Notes under the pieces: generated by a model
Database searches by the model: none
What the model was told of the DNA's origin: nothing
What the model saw: the letters and a program-made list of their open reading frames with translations, nothing else
Position numbers and translations under genes: made by a program
Shown here: piece by piece, positions 42,255 to 51,413 of the stretch
Position numbering within the stretch: the first letter of the stretch is position 1
How the letters are laid out: every line of letters begins with the position of its first letter
Origin: Coriobacteriaceae bacterium
GTDB lineage: Bacteria; Actinomycetota; Coriobacteriia; Coriobacteriales; Coriobacteriaceae
Direction: 5' to 3'
DNA: 64,000 bases
NCBI GenBank assembly: GCA_025757745.1
Contig: CP107217.1
Location: forward strand, 682,001-746,000

Positions 42255-43133
42255 ATGAACAAGCCGAGTGTTTCTGCCGGCGTCGTTGCCGGCGTTGCTC
42301 TGGGGGCCGCGGCGCTTGGCGCGGCCGCTGTCGCTGTCCGTGCTGCCTGTCTGCAGGTTGCGCGAACCCGCAATGGGTTGGCGCGTGTGAAACGCGTGCA
42401 CGATGAGGGCGGCGACGAAGTCCGTGTATTGGTGCAAGGCGGCGTTTACCAAAGCGCAAGCTACGTTGGCGAGCGTTGGGCGGAGCCCGTCTTTGCGTAC
42501 TATCGCGCGTTTGACGACGTGTTTGAGGCTGAGGACGCAATGCGTGATGCTTACGGGCATGGTATCGACCGTATGCTCATGCTGGGCGGCGGCGGGTTTG
42601 CCTATCCCAAGTTTGCACTGATGTCGCACGAGAGCTTGCGCATGGACGTCGTTGAGTACGATGCCGAGATTACGCGCCTGGCGCGCCGTTGGTTCTACCT
42701 GGACGAGCTGGAGCGCACGGTGGGCGATCGCCTGCGAGTGATTACCGCTGAGGCTCGCTCGTATCTGGGTGTGACGAGCGTGGGCCATCGTCGCTACGAC
42801 GTGGTCGTGAGCGATTGCTTTGGCGGTGCCGAGCCCGTACGCGAGCTGGCGACGGTTGAGGCGTTGCGTTTGGTGCGAGGTAGCCTGAACCCCGGGGGCA
42901 TCTATGTTGCCAATATCGTGAGTGCGAACAGGGGGAGCGACGTGACGTTCCTGCGCGATTGCGTCGCCACGGCACTCGAGGTATTCGCCCGCGCCTGGGT
43001 GGTCCCATGTGGCGATACAGAGTTCGGCAGCGAGGAGAACTACCTGCTCATCGCCAGCGACGGCGACTATGCCTTTGCCGAAGCCGTGCCTTTTGACGTC
43101 GACTTCCTCGGCACTGCCCTTCACGACAAGTAA
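42255..43133 (+). CDS. Membrane-anchored spermidine synthase-like methyltransferase-fold protein
   Basis: 292 residues. The ATG directly abuts the elp3 stop codon, so the two are cotranscribed and probably coupled. Residues about 8-32 form a hydrophobic segment (AGVVAGVALGAAALGAAAVAVRA), likely a membrane anchor. The rest resembles the spermidine synthase/class I methyltransferase fold: MLMLGGGGFAYPKF, MDVVEYDAEITRLAR, YDVVVSDCFGGAEPV. The usual polyamine-binding residues cannot be confirmed by eye, so the reaction is open: polyamine transfer, methylation or neither. Confidence 0.7.
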   Translation: MNKPSVSAGVVAGVALGAAALGAAAVAVRAACLQVARTRNGLARVKRVHDEGGDEVRVLVQGGVYQSASYVGERWAEPVFAYYRAFDDVFEAEDAMRDAYGHGIDRMLMLGGGGFAYPKFALMSHESLRMDVVEYDAEITRLARRWFYLDELERTVGDRLRVITAEARSYLGVTSVGHRRYDVVVSDCFGGAEPVRELATVEALRLVRGSLNPGGIYVANIVSANRGSDVTFLRDCVATALEVFARAWVVPCGDTEFGSEENYLLIASDGDYAFAEAVPFDVDFLGTALHDK

Positions 43134-43159
43134 GTCTCCCCGTCCCAAAAAGACTGGTT

Positions 43160-45604
43160 TTATGCGTGGTCGCGCCAGCTGAGGACGCGCTGCTTCATGC
43201 CCTCGATGTCGAGCACGCCTTCGGCGAAGCCTTTGCGCACGAGCTCCTCGGGAACGTACTCGTCATAGCGATCAAAATAAGGCACCTCGCCGGGATAGAC
43301 GAGCTCAATGGGATCAAAGTCCTTCTCGGCCTCGGCGGCGAGCACCTCAAAGAACGTCTCCTCGTCGGCCTTCATCTTGAACTGCATAAAGTATGGACGC
43401 GACGGATCGAGCCCGCGAAGGCCCAGCTCCGCGGCGCATTTAATTTTGAGCATACGTTCGAGCGCCAGAAAGGCGTAGCTGCCCAACCAGGGGAAGAGCA
43501 CCCAGGTGTCGCCACCCAGGTTGATGAGCGGCTTGGTTCCCGCGCCCGAAATCTCGGCCGTATGACGAGCCTGCGCCAAGCGGGCCCGTGCGTTACCCAT
43601 AAGGTACGGATATGCTGTGTGCTCGTTGAGCGCCTTGCGCATACGCTCGAGTACATGTGTGTTGATGTCACCGGGGCAGTCGCCAAAGTAGGCCGGCACA
43701 CGGCCCTTGACCTGCGTGGCAAAGACGGCATGACGCTTCCAGTCCACTTCCTCGACAATCCAGCAGTGTCCGGCGATGGCGATGCGCTCACCAGGCGGTG
43801 GCGGATTGACGATCGTGCCCAACTCGGCCGACTCGCTGCGAACGGTGAACTCCTCGTTTTCCTGGAACACGGCGTAAAACTTAAAGTTGTTAATGATGCG
43901 CTCGCCCGCGAGGCCCACAATGAGCCCACCGCCCTCGGTGACCTGAATATGGTCGATCTTGATGAGGTGGCGCAGCAACGCGCGATAGTCATCGGCCGAG
44001 ACTCGATGGAAATAACTGAGCGTGAGTACGCGCTGGGCAAGCTCTGCCGGCGTGAGTTCGCCGGTGCTGGCAAGCGTCGACATGGTCTGGTGATAGAGCA
44101 GACTGTAGGGGAGTCGATCGAGCTCAGGCGGCTCGACCCACTTTTCCTCGCGATAGAGCTGTACGAGCGCGATGCCCTGCAGGAGCTTCCACGGAATGGT
44201 CTCGGGCATCATCGTGCGCGGCTCGGGCTCTTCCTCGCGCATGACGAACCACATCTCGGGTGGAAGATCGCGGCGTCCCGTGCGGCCCATACGCTGCAAA
44301 AAGGAGCTGACGGTAAACGGCGCATCGATCTGAAACGCACGTTCCAGACGGCCGATATCGATGCCGAGTTCCAGCGTGGAGGTGGTGACGGTTGTCTGCG
44401 CCTGCTCCTCATCGCGCATGAGTTCCTCGGCCGTCTCGCGCAGCGATGCCGAAAGATTGCCGTGGTGGATGAGAAAGCGGTCGGGCTCGTGTCGGCTCTC
44501 ACAGTAGCTGCGCAGCATGGAGCATACGGCCTCTGCCTCCTCGCGCGAGTTGGCAAAGACCAGGCACTTGCGCCCGCGGGTGTGTTCGAAGATATAGCCC
44601 ATGCCGGGATCGGCGTTTTCGGGCGCGATGTCGGTGGGGTTGAGGAGCGCCTGCTCAGCGGCCTGGGGAATATCGACTTCGCCCTCGGGGGCCGAGGAAG
44701 TTTGGCGGTCCTTGGGAGCGGCCTTGCCCCGTGCCCGCTCACGACGTTGACGGCGCTCCTCTTGTGTGAGTTGTCCGCTGTGGCGCATGTCTTGGGTGTC
44801 GGCCGGCAGTGCCGCGGATGCCGCCGCCTCGATGCGCTCGCACGCAAGCACTTCGGCCTCTTGAGGACCCATGCTCTCGAATCCTCGCTGCTGTGCCTGG
44901 GGGCCCGAGTTGTAGAAGTGCTCCATGGAGATGCGCCACACGCGGCGCGGTTCTTCAAAGCGGGGGATAACGCAGTCGCGCCCCGTTCCCTGTGAGAGAA
45001 AAGCGCCCGTGCGCTCGGGGTCGCCGATGGTAGCCGAAAGGCCAATGCGGCGAGGCCGCACGCCGGCCATGCGCGAGAGTCGCTCGATAAGGCAGAGCGT
45101 TTGCCCGCCACGGTCGCCGCGCATGAGCGAGTGGACCTCATCGATGACCACATAGCGCAGGTCGCAAAACATGCGCGGGATCGCCATGTGCTTATGGATT
45201 AAGAGCGCTTCGAGTGACTCGGGCGTAATCTGCAAGATGCCGCTCGGTTTTTTGATGAGCTTGGCCTTGTGCGACTGCGAGACATCGCCATGCCAGTGCC
45301 AGACGGGGATGTCGGCTTCTTCGCAGAGGTCGTTGAGGCGGACGAACTGATCATTGATGAGCGCCTTGAGGGGGCCAATATAGAGGGCGCCCACGCTTGC
45401 GGGCGGGTTCTCCCAAAACTCGGTCAGGATGGGAAAGAAGGCCGCTTCGGTTTTGCCCGAAGCCGTTGATGCCGTTAGGAGCACATTGTCTTGCGTGTTA
45501 AAGATGGCATCTGCCGCCGCAACCTGAATGGAGCGCAGACTCTCCCAATCGTGGGAGTAGATGAAGTCTTGGATAAACGGGGCGTAGCGGTCAAAGGCGT
45601 TCAC
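43160..45604 (-). CDS. Lhr-type DEAD/DEAH-box helicase of the TerB-ATPase module
   Basis: 814 residues from GTG 45602-45604, behind AAAGGAGG. Walker A is in LLTASTASGKTEAAFFP (about residues 42-58); motif II is DEVH in VVIDEVHSLMRGDRGGQT; motif III is GLSATIGDPERT; motif V is TSTLELGIDIG; motif VI is QRMGRTGRRD. A charged insertion (RRQRRERARGKAAPKDRQ) lies between the RecA domains. The C-terminal half (about residue 480 on) is of the Lhr/BrxHI-like type. A DNA-translocating or unwinding role is expected. It is third in an operon after the TerB protein and the ATPase; repeat D separates it from the ATPase gene. Confidence 0.87.
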   Translation of the reverse strand: MNAFDRYAPFIQDFIYSHDWESLRSIQVAAADAIFNTQDNVLLTASTASGKTEAAFFPILTEFWENPPASVGALYIGPLKALINDQFVRLNDLCEEADIPVWHWHGDVSQSHKAKLIKKPSGILQITPESLEALLIHKHMAIPRMFCDLRYVVIDEVHSLMRGDRGGQTLCLIERLSRMAGVRPRRIGLSATIGDPERTGAFLSQGTGRDCVIPRFEEPRRVWRISMEHFYNSGPQAQQRGFESMGPQEAEVLACERIEAAASAALPADTQDMRHSGQLTQEERRQRRERARGKAAPKDRQTSSAPEGEVDIPQAAEQALLNPTDIAPENADPGMGYIFEHTRGRKCLVFANSREEAEAVCSMLRSYCESRHEPDRFLIHHGNLSASLRETAEELMRDEEQAQTTVTTSTLELGIDIGRLERAFQIDAPFTVSSFLQRMGRTGRRDLPPEMWFVMREEEPEPRTMMPETIPWKLLQGIALVQLYREEKWVEPPELDRLPYSLLYHQTMSTLASTGELTPAELAQRVLTLSYFHRVSADDYRALLRHLIKIDHIQVTEGGGLIVGLAGERIINNFKFYAVFQENEEFTVRSESAELGTIVNPPPPGERIAIAGHCWIVEEVDWKRHAVFATQVKGRVPAYFGDCPGDINTHVLERMRKALNEHTAYPYLMGNARARLAQARHTAEISGAGTKPLINLGGDTWVLFPWLGSYAFLALERMLKIKCAAELGLRGLDPSRPYFMQFKMKADEETFFEVLAAEAEKDFDPIELVYPGEVPYFDRYDEYVPEELVRKGFAEGVLDIEGMKQRVLSWRDHA

Positions 45605-45667
45605 GGGACCTCCTTTCAAAAACGAATCTCTCAACGCGGTGGTCAGTGGCTTGCTGCATGGCTGCTT

Positions 45668-45722
45668 CAACGTTTGCCCAGATAAAACCTGCCAAAATAA
45701 ACCCGTCTCTTTTTGGCAGGTT
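45668..45722 (-). repeat. 55-bp dispersed repeat D, copy 2
   Basis: Read on the minus strand it forms a hairpin, AACCTGCCAAAA / TTTTGGCAGGTT, followed by TTATCTGGGCAAACG. The ATPase stop codon TAA is formed at its first bases. It lies between the second and third genes of the TerB operon, 64 bases before the helicase start, and resembles 18552-18606. Confidence 0.8.
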
Positions 45723-47025
45723 AGATGGTGAATTCGGCGAAGTTGCGGTCGCCGTCTGCGGTGCCGGTGTCGCCTGTTGCGGCTGCCGGCGCCAGCGCGT
45801 CACCGCCGACGCTTTGCAGCAACTCAGCCACGTTTGCATCGGGATTCTGACACAGGATATCGAGCAGCTCGATAAAGTCACGGATGACCTCACGCGGCGT
45901 CAAGTGCGTATCGGCTCCCACGCGGCCAAACTCAATCTTGAGGAAGTCTACCAAGTCGTTCTCGGTAAGCGTGGGCGTCCAGCCAAAGTAGCCAGCATGG
46001 ATCTGCATGAGTTTTTCGATCAGCACCAGCAACTCCTCATAGGTGAGTGGCTGCAGGCGGATGATGGGCGCGAGCATGTCCTTAAGATCCTCGCGTGCAA
46101 AGCGGCCTTGAGCGAGTCGGCTACGCAGGGCCTCGTAGGAGAACACGCCACGGCGGCGGTCTTCGATGGAGGTTGGCGTGCCACCCATGATCACGCCCAG
46201 GTACTGCGCCTTGCCCTGGAGCGTGTCGTTGTACATGGTCAGGATCTTCTCGTAGTTGTATTGGCGTGTGATGGCGTTGGGAATCTTATATAGATTCACG
46301 AGCTCGTCGATGAGCACCAGCATGCCCTTGTAGCCGCTGCAGACCAAAAAGCGCGCAATGAGCTTAACGTAGTCGTACCAGTCGTCATCGCTGATGATGG
46401 TCGAGGAGCCCAGCTCGGCGCGTGCCTCACTCTTGGTGCGGTACTCGCCACGAATCCATTTGGTCACGCGGCTCATAGCTTCTTCGTCGCCCTCGGATAC
46501 GGCCGCGCGGTAGCGGCGGAGCATACGGGCGAAGTCGAAGCCGTGGACCATTTCCTCGAGCGGGGCCAGTTGGGCATTGACGGCAGACTCATCGGCATCG
46601 GCACACGAGGCGACCCAGCGATCCAGGATAAGGTTGAGCGCGCCGCCCTCGGGGCGCGTTTTAGTCGATATGTTGCGGATGAGCTCACGGTAGGTGGCAA
46701 GGCCCTGTCCCTGCCCGCCCTGCAAGCGGCGCTCAGGGGATAGGTCGGCATCGGCCACGACGAATCCCTCGCCCATGGCGTGCGTGCGGATGGTCTGGAG
46801 CAAAAAGCTCTTGCCGGCGCCGTAGCGACCGACTAGGAAACGGAAGCTTGCGCCGCCATCGGCGATGAGGCTCAGGTCGGTGAGCAGAGCACGGATCTCG
46901 ACCTCGCGCCCCACGGTGATATAGGGAAGGCCGATGCGCGGGACCACGCCGCCCTTGAGCGAGTTGAGAATGACGGCGGCGACGCGCTTGGGCACGCGGG
47001 GTGCTGCGGATGCGGTATCACTCAT
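45721..47025 (-). CDS. BrxD-like (DUF2791) P-loop ATPase
   Basis: 434 residues from ATG 47025. Walker A is GRYGAGKS (residues 66-73) and Walker B is MLVLIDELVN (near residue 237). The blocks GVVPRIGLPYITVGREVEI, EFVVADADLSPERRLQG-like (here GFVVADADLSPERRLQ), YNDTLQGKAQYLGVIMGGTP and LKDMLAPIIRLQPLTYEELL are typical of the DUF2791 ATP-binding family that includes BREX BrxD. It probably couples ATP hydrolysis to loading or driving the neighbouring helicase. It overlaps the end of the TerB gene by 8 bases. The C-terminal 30 residues are Ala/Gly/Thr-rich. Confidence 0.85.
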   Translation of the reverse strand: MSDTASAAPRVPKRVAAVILNSLKGGVVPRIGLPYITVGREVEIRALLTDLSLIADGGASFRFLVGRYGAGKSFLLQTIRTHAMGEGFVVADADLSPERRLQGGQGQGLATYRELIRNISTKTRPEGGALNLILDRWVASCADADESAVNAQLAPLEEMVHGFDFARMLRRYRAAVSEGDEEAMSRVTKWIRGEYRTKSEARAELGSSTIISDDDWYDYVKLIARFLVCSGYKGMLVLIDELVNLYKIPNAITRQYNYEKILTMYNDTLQGKAQYLGVIMGGTPTSIEDRRRGVFSYEALRSRLAQGRFAREDLKDMLAPIIRLQPLTYEELLVLIEKLMQIHAGYFGWTPTLTENDLVDFLKIEFGRVGADTHLTPREVIRDFIELLDILCQNPDANVAELLQSVGGDALAPAAATGDTGTADGDRNFAEFTI

Positions 47026-48778
47026 GGTCTAGGTATCCTCTCACGTCTGCTTCGTAGTCCTCGATAATCTGCGGTCCTGCCGCTCCAAACTCGATAACGG
47101 TGTCACCCACCAGGTCAAAGAGCGCCTCGTTGATGCTGTCGACGAGCATATCCTCGCTCTGGCCCGACTGTGCCACCGCCAATGTGGCCTGCGCCGTGTT
47201 CCGCTCGAGGAGCGCGCGAAGGAAGGCATCTGCGGCGGGCGCGAGTTTGTTCGCAGCTTCGGCAGACGCGGGCGTTACGGGCGCGGGCACAGACACGAGG
47301 AGCGGTGCCACGACGCCAAACTCTTCGGTGGAGACAGTCGGCTCGTCGGGTTCGTCTTGCCGTGTGGCCATCTCGCCAGGTCCGGCGGTCATGCTGGGCG
47401 CAGACTCGGTGTTCGGTTGCTCGACAAGCGTCGCCTCGGCTTCCATAGGCACATCATCCTCGCGCTCCTCATCAATCAAAAGCGCTTCACGCGTTTGCGC
47501 GGCGGCGCTCCGAATGTGCCCCAGCTGACTCAAATCGATATCGATCTTGACAGGCTGGTGCGCGGCGTCCCACGAAAGCCATGCCACGATCTCGTCATCG
47601 ATGATCTTGGCCAGATATTTGGGGACCTTCTCCTCCTTTAGGGGATGGGTGGGGTCTAGGGCCAGGCGCAGGCGTTGGTCGCAGGCGCGCATCATCTCAC
47701 CGAGCTTGCTACTTTTTTGTCTGCTGCCGTGGATGCGCATGCATTCCCAAAAGCCATTTTGGCAGCGGTAGATGTGAATGGGGTCCAGGCGATATTCGCA
47801 GTCCTCGTGGCGCTCGGGCGCAAAGAACACGGCCGAGGCAAACATGGTGTAGGGCATGGCCGTCTCCTCCCCAAACAAGCTCGCTACGATGCCGGTCTTT
47901 CGGTGCGTGTCATAGTAGCGCGCCATACGGACATACACGGCGCATGCCACGTGGCGCAGGTCGCGATGGTGGGAACGGTCGAGCCGTGAGTTATTCAGGT
48001 TGTACGTGGAGAGGGCGTTGATGGCGGTCATGAGTCGCTCCTCGCCTGCCTCGTCGGGCGGAAGGGGGAGCGTGGGCTCGGAGGTCTTGCGACGCGCAGG
48101 CGCCAGGTCTGGCGGCGTTGGCGCGGGCGCAAGGTCTCGCGCCGCACGCCGCAGCTCGATAAGGGCGTTATCGAACATGACGGTTTTAGAGTCGCGAAGC
48201 AGCTTGGGGTCGAGTCTGTGGAACACGGCGTAGTCCTGCAGCCACACGCGTGCGAACCGGTCGATGCCGGGTTCAAAGGCGCGATAGGCATCCCAAAAGG
48301 CCTTGATTTTGTTAAAACCATCGAGTGGGTCATCTACGCCAATGCCGCAGATCAGCTCATAGAGATACAGAAAGGCAAAGGACGTAGACGTTTCCTCGAC
48401 GGTTCCGCGGCGCACTTGGGTGCGCCAGGTAAAATAGCCACGCAGCTGCCGATCGCTCATGGCGTTATAGGTGGGAAAGTACGACTTGAATGTGCCGTTG
48501 TAGGGGCAGTCGTCCTCAAAGTCGGCCATCAGCAGGCCTTGGCGGTAGAAAAGCTCGGCTTCCGAAAGCCAACGTCCCGCGCCACCCTTGGGGTCTTCTT
48601 GCCAACGCGATATCTCACGCATTTTGCGGTACTGGTCGGGAAGGAAGTTCTGCATCTGACGACCGGTTTTGAGAATCGGCTCGTCAGCATAGACTTCGTT
48701 TGAGAAGCGAGCAGACTGATGGGTCCGGGCCTCGGCCATAATGCGCTCGATGAGCATCTTGACGTCCTGGTCGGCCAC
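47018..48778 (-). CDS. TerB-N/TerB-C domain protein
   Basis: 586 residues from GTG 48778, behind GGAGAGGAGAAACG. The N-terminal half contains the TerB-N signature (YNAMSDRQLRGYFTWRTQVRRG, FAFLYLYELICGIG, DPLDGFNKIKAFWDAY). The C-terminal end (NTAQATLAVAQ... LVDSINEALFDLVGDTVIEF...IIEDYEADV) fits TerB-C. Between them is an acidic, low-complexity linker (about residues 410-500). TerB-N/C proteins were linked by comparative genomics to DNA-processing modules with a helicase and an ATPase; that matches the next two genes. No tellurite-resistance genes are nearby. First gene of a three-gene operon; function untested. Confidence 0.82.
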   Translation of the reverse strand: MADQDVKMLIERIMAEARTHQSARFSNEVYADEPILKTGRQMQNFLPDQYRKMREISRWQEDPKGGAGRWLSEAELFYRQGLLMADFEDDCPYNGTFKSYFPTYNAMSDRQLRGYFTWRTQVRRGTVEETSTSFAFLYLYELICGIGVDDPLDGFNKIKAFWDAYRAFEPGIDRFARVWLQDYAVFHRLDPKLLRDSKTVMFDNALIELRRAARDLAPAPTPPDLAPARRKTSEPTLPLPPDEAGEERLMTAINALSTYNLNNSRLDRSHHRDLRHVACAVYVRMARYYDTHRKTGIVASLFGEETAMPYTMFASAVFFAPERHEDCEYRLDPIHIYRCQNGFWECMRIHGSRQKSSKLGEMMRACDQRLRLALDPTHPLKEEKVPKYLAKIIDDEIVAWLSWDAAHQPVKIDIDLSQLGHIRSAAAQTREALLIDEEREDDVPMEAEATLVEQPNTESAPSMTAGPGEMATRQDEPDEPTVSTEEFGVVAPLLVSVPAPVTPASAEAANKLAPAADAFLRALLERNTAQATLAVAQSGQSEDMLVDSINEALFDLVGDTVIEFGAAGPQIIEDYEADVRGYLDHE

Positions 48779-48866
48779 CGTTTCTCCTCTCCTAACGCAG
48801 CTTCGGTGACCTCATATCATAGCACAGCATCAAACAGGTGTTCGAGATACCGCTACGTAGATAGAT

Positions 48867-49583
48867 TTAGAACAGGAGGGCGTAGATGACGGCTATGACA
48901 ACGGAGGGGAGCATATTGGCCGTGCGGAAGGTCTGAGGACGGATGAGGTTGACGCCGACGCAGAAGATGAGTATAGAGCCCACGAGCGATAGACTGTCGA
49001 GGGCGGCGGCGGTCATGATGGGGGAGAGCGCGCCGGCAAACAGCGTAATCGTTCCCTGGAATACGGCAACGGGCAGGGCGGAGAAGATGCAGCCGCGGCC
49101 GAGCGAAGCCGTCATGGTGCAGACGATGATGCAGTCCAACGCGCCCTTGAGGGCAAGCGTGGACCAGTCGCCGAGCAAGCCGTCTTGGATTGATCCCACG
49201 ATAGCCATGGCACCGATGCAGACGGTCAGCGATGTCGAGACAAAGGCATTGGTGAACTCGTTGTCTCCCTCGCTGCCGGTTTTGCGCTTGAGCCATTCGC
49301 CCAGGTTTTCGATGCCGGCTTCCAGGTTAACGGCCTCGCCGATGAGCGAGCCGAGGGCAAACGAGACGATGAGCATGGTGGTGCCGGTGGTCTCCAGCGC
49401 TTTCCCGTCAATGACGAGCATCTTTTGCATGGTGCCGCCCAGTCCGATAAACAAAACGCACAGCCCCGACGCCTTCATGAGCGTGTCTTGGATGCGGGGT
49501 GTGATAAAGCGTCCGCCTATAAGGCCCAGCAGTCCGCCCGCAATCAAAAGTGCGACGTTGATGACCGTTCCCAAACCCGGCAT
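48867..49583 (-). CDS. DUF554 family integral membrane protein
   Basis: 238 residues from the ATG at 49581-49583, behind GGGAGGGTTC. About seven membrane helices with family blocks GTVINVALLIAGGLLGLIGG, SFALGSLIGEAVNLE, VCIGAMAIVGSIQDGL and CTMTASLGRGCIFSALPVAVFQG. DUF554 proteins (YdfK/YqgA type) are small transporters of unknown substrate. It is monocistronic, between the TerB operon and an exported-protein operon. Confidence 0.88.
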   Translation of the reverse strand: MPGLGTVINVALLIAGGLLGLIGGRFITPRIQDTLMKASGLCVLFIGLGGTMQKMLVIDGKALETTGTTMLIVSFALGSLIGEAVNLEAGIENLGEWLKRKTGSEGDNEFTNAFVSTSLTVCIGAMAIVGSIQDGLLGDWSTLALKGALDCIIVCTMTASLGRGCIFSALPVAVFQGTITLFAGALSPIMTAAALDSLSLVGSILIFCVGVNLIRPQTFRTANMLPSVVIAVIYALLF

Positions 49584-49701
49584 GAACCCTCCCATATTGA
49601 TGCCAACCTGGCAATCGTAGCAGAACGGGCTGCAGGGTGCGTCATGCCTCATCCTATACGTTATATAAGTGGTATTAATGACGGCATTTGATGCCCGAGC
49701 C

Positions 49702-51114
49702 TCAGCCTCCCATCACGACATAGGGGCTGTAATCGAAGCACAGCGTCATGAGTCGCTGCGGGGACTCAATGGCCGCGGCGATGATATCGGCATCTCGAGC
49801 TCGGTCAAATCCCACGAGCTCAATTTGATACGAGACGTCTTCCATTTTATGGAGTATCCGGTTATTCAGGAGATTCTCACCGTCGAATTCCTCGGTTTTG
49901 CCTCCGTCCGAGGTTACGGCATACAGGTGCAGTTTTGCGGTGGTCGCAGGGTCGGCTACCGTGAGGTTGTCGATTTGGTTGGCCGTGCCCTTTGCCCCAA
50001 GCAAGGTGAGCAAGGTGGGGGCTACGACCTCGCCCGATGGCAGAAAAACAACTTCGACGGTTTTAGGGAATGCGATAATGGCTGCTTTGCGGACGGGCTT
50101 ATCGGCAGCGGTGACCTCAATGCTCGCGGCGTCGACGGTTTCCGTGCGGTCGAGCGCGACCATCATGCAACAATTGCCCTCGTCGATGTCTGCCGGCATG
50201 GGACACCCCAAGTTTTCGCCAGCTTGCGTGCCGCCCACTGCGGTGGCTGTTTCGCTTGGCTCGCTGAAAGTGGCTGAAGGACCGCTCGATGGCGGTGTTA
50301 TGCCGCCTGGTGCGCCATTGTCCCCAGGCGCTATTTCACCGCTGCTCTCGCTGGAGTCGCTTGCGATGTCACCTGTCGAGGGGGCGAGTCCGACCGCTCC
50401 TACTCCGCTCCATTCCATCTCGAGGAGCGCCGGATCGACAAGGACGTGATGCACATCTTGCGTTTCGGTACTGATATCGACAGGACCGGGATCTGCCCCT
50501 CGCGTCAGGCTGAGCGATCCGGTCCGCTGTTTGCCCCGAATCTCCTGGCTTTCTGTGCCGCTCGCGTAGAACATTAGAGCGATCTCGCCATTTGCCGTGG
50601 CGTCGGTGCCCGCCTTGGTCATTTTCAGCGATGCGGTGAATGAGATAGCGGGCTGCGTGCCATCGGCGCTCGAGGGGACGCAGCCCAGGCATACACCCCC
50701 TCCGTTTTCGAAAAACGTGCTGTCGAAGGCGACTGTTGCCCCGTCCGCCGAGTCATCGGACAGGGTGATGTCGAGGCACAGCTCCACGTCGCAGGAATCG
50801 CCATCGGCATCAGTTGCAGCTGCGCGCCATGTGCAGATAACGCATCCCGTTAGGGGGCCGTCCGCTGTGCTCGAGTGCTCGGTATCCACGACTATCGAGC
50901 TGTTCGTGCAGCGACGGAGGCACCCCGAGGCCGAAATGCTTGCCTGCGCAAGCGAGAAGCGTTGGCGCGCGATGGTGCTCATCTGGTTTGTGGCGAGACA
51001 GTTGACGGCAGGTAAGGGGGCGTCCACGGCGGGTGTCGCTAGAGCGGCAACGGGCATGCCGGTGGCAAGCGCACTACAGAGCGCGGCAACGGGCAAAAGG
51101 TTCTTTGATGCCAT
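49702..51114 (-). CDS. Exported Cys-rich protein of unknown function
   Basis: 470 residues. A short signal peptide is clear (NLLPVAALCSALATGMPVAALATPA). The mature part is acidic and has Cys pairs in its N-terminal third (CLRRC, CVICTW, CDVELC, CLGC), then a Ser/Gly/Pro-rich spacer (about residues 250-300) and a beta-rich C-terminal part. No C-terminal membrane anchor or sorting motif is visible, so it may be secreted or held by a partner. It is last in a run of co-oriented genes from 52887. I recognise no family. Confidence 0.65.
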   Translation of the reverse strand: MASKNLLPVAALCSALATGMPVAALATPAVDAPLPAVNCLATNQMSTIARQRFSLAQASISASGCLRRCTNSSIVVDTEHSSTADGPLTGCVICTWRAAATDADGDSCDVELCLDITLSDDSADGATVAFDSTFFENGGGVCLGCVPSSADGTQPAISFTASLKMTKAGTDATANGEIALMFYASGTESQEIRGKQRTGSLSLTRGADPGPVDISTETQDVHHVLVDPALLEMEWSGVGAVGLAPSTGDIASDSSESSGEIAPGDNGAPGGITPPSSGPSATFSEPSETATAVGGTQAGENLGCPMPADIDEGNCCMMVALDRTETVDAASIEVTAADKPVRKAAIIAFPKTVEVVFLPSGEVVAPTLLTLLGAKGTANQIDNLTVADPATTAKLHLYAVTSDGGKTEEFDGENLLNNRILHKMEDVSYQIELVGFDRARDADIIAAAIESPQRLMTLCFDYSPYVVMGG

Positions 51115-51155
51115 GGGTTCTCCTTACCTATGCTGGACGGTCTCGATTCGTGTGG

Positions 51156-51413
51156 CTACCGGCTGCGTTTGATGTGCAGGCCAAGGCCGATGGCGCTAGC
51201 GCCTGCCGTGGCGATTCCTGCTGCCAGGAGCTGTCGCGTGTCGCTCGTTTGCGCGAGGGGTTCATGTTGGCCACTGCGTTCGAGTTCCGATAGATCGACA
51301 GTTACCTGCGTGGCAGCCTGCGCCTGCTCTTGTTGGGCAAAGGCGGCGATCGGGGCAAACGTTGCAACGCCGATGATGACGGCAAGGACAATTGCCTTAG
51401 GCCGTGTGCGCAC
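51156..51413 (-). CDS. Short exported protein with sortase-like tail
   Basis: 85 residues from GTG 51413, whose codon overlaps the end of the preceding gene by 17 bases. A signal peptide (AIVLAVIIGVATFAPIAAFA) is followed by about 35 mature residues. Then LAQTSD, a hydrophobic stretch (LLAAGIATAGASAIGLGL) and HIKRSR. The tail resembles an LAXTG sorting signal with Ser in place of Gly, so attachment by sortase is uncertain. It may be a minor surface subunit made together with the WxL-like protein. Confidence 0.6.
   Translation of the reverse strand: MRTRPKAIVLAVIIGVATFAPIAAFAQQEQAQAATQVTVDLSELERSGQHEPLAQTSDTRQLLAAGIATAGASAIGLGLHIKRSR

Noticed and set aside
43166..44995. 609-codon open frame opposite the Lhr-type helicase
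   Set aside because: Antisense to strong helicase motifs, no recognisable domain, no ribosome site; a shadow of high GC codon usage. The same reasoning removes long frames opposite kup, etfA/etfB and elp3.
43160..48778. Full BREX system
   Set aside because: Only BrxD-like ATPase and Lhr-type helicase relatives are present; PglZ, PglX, BrxC and BrxA/B are absent from the flanks.
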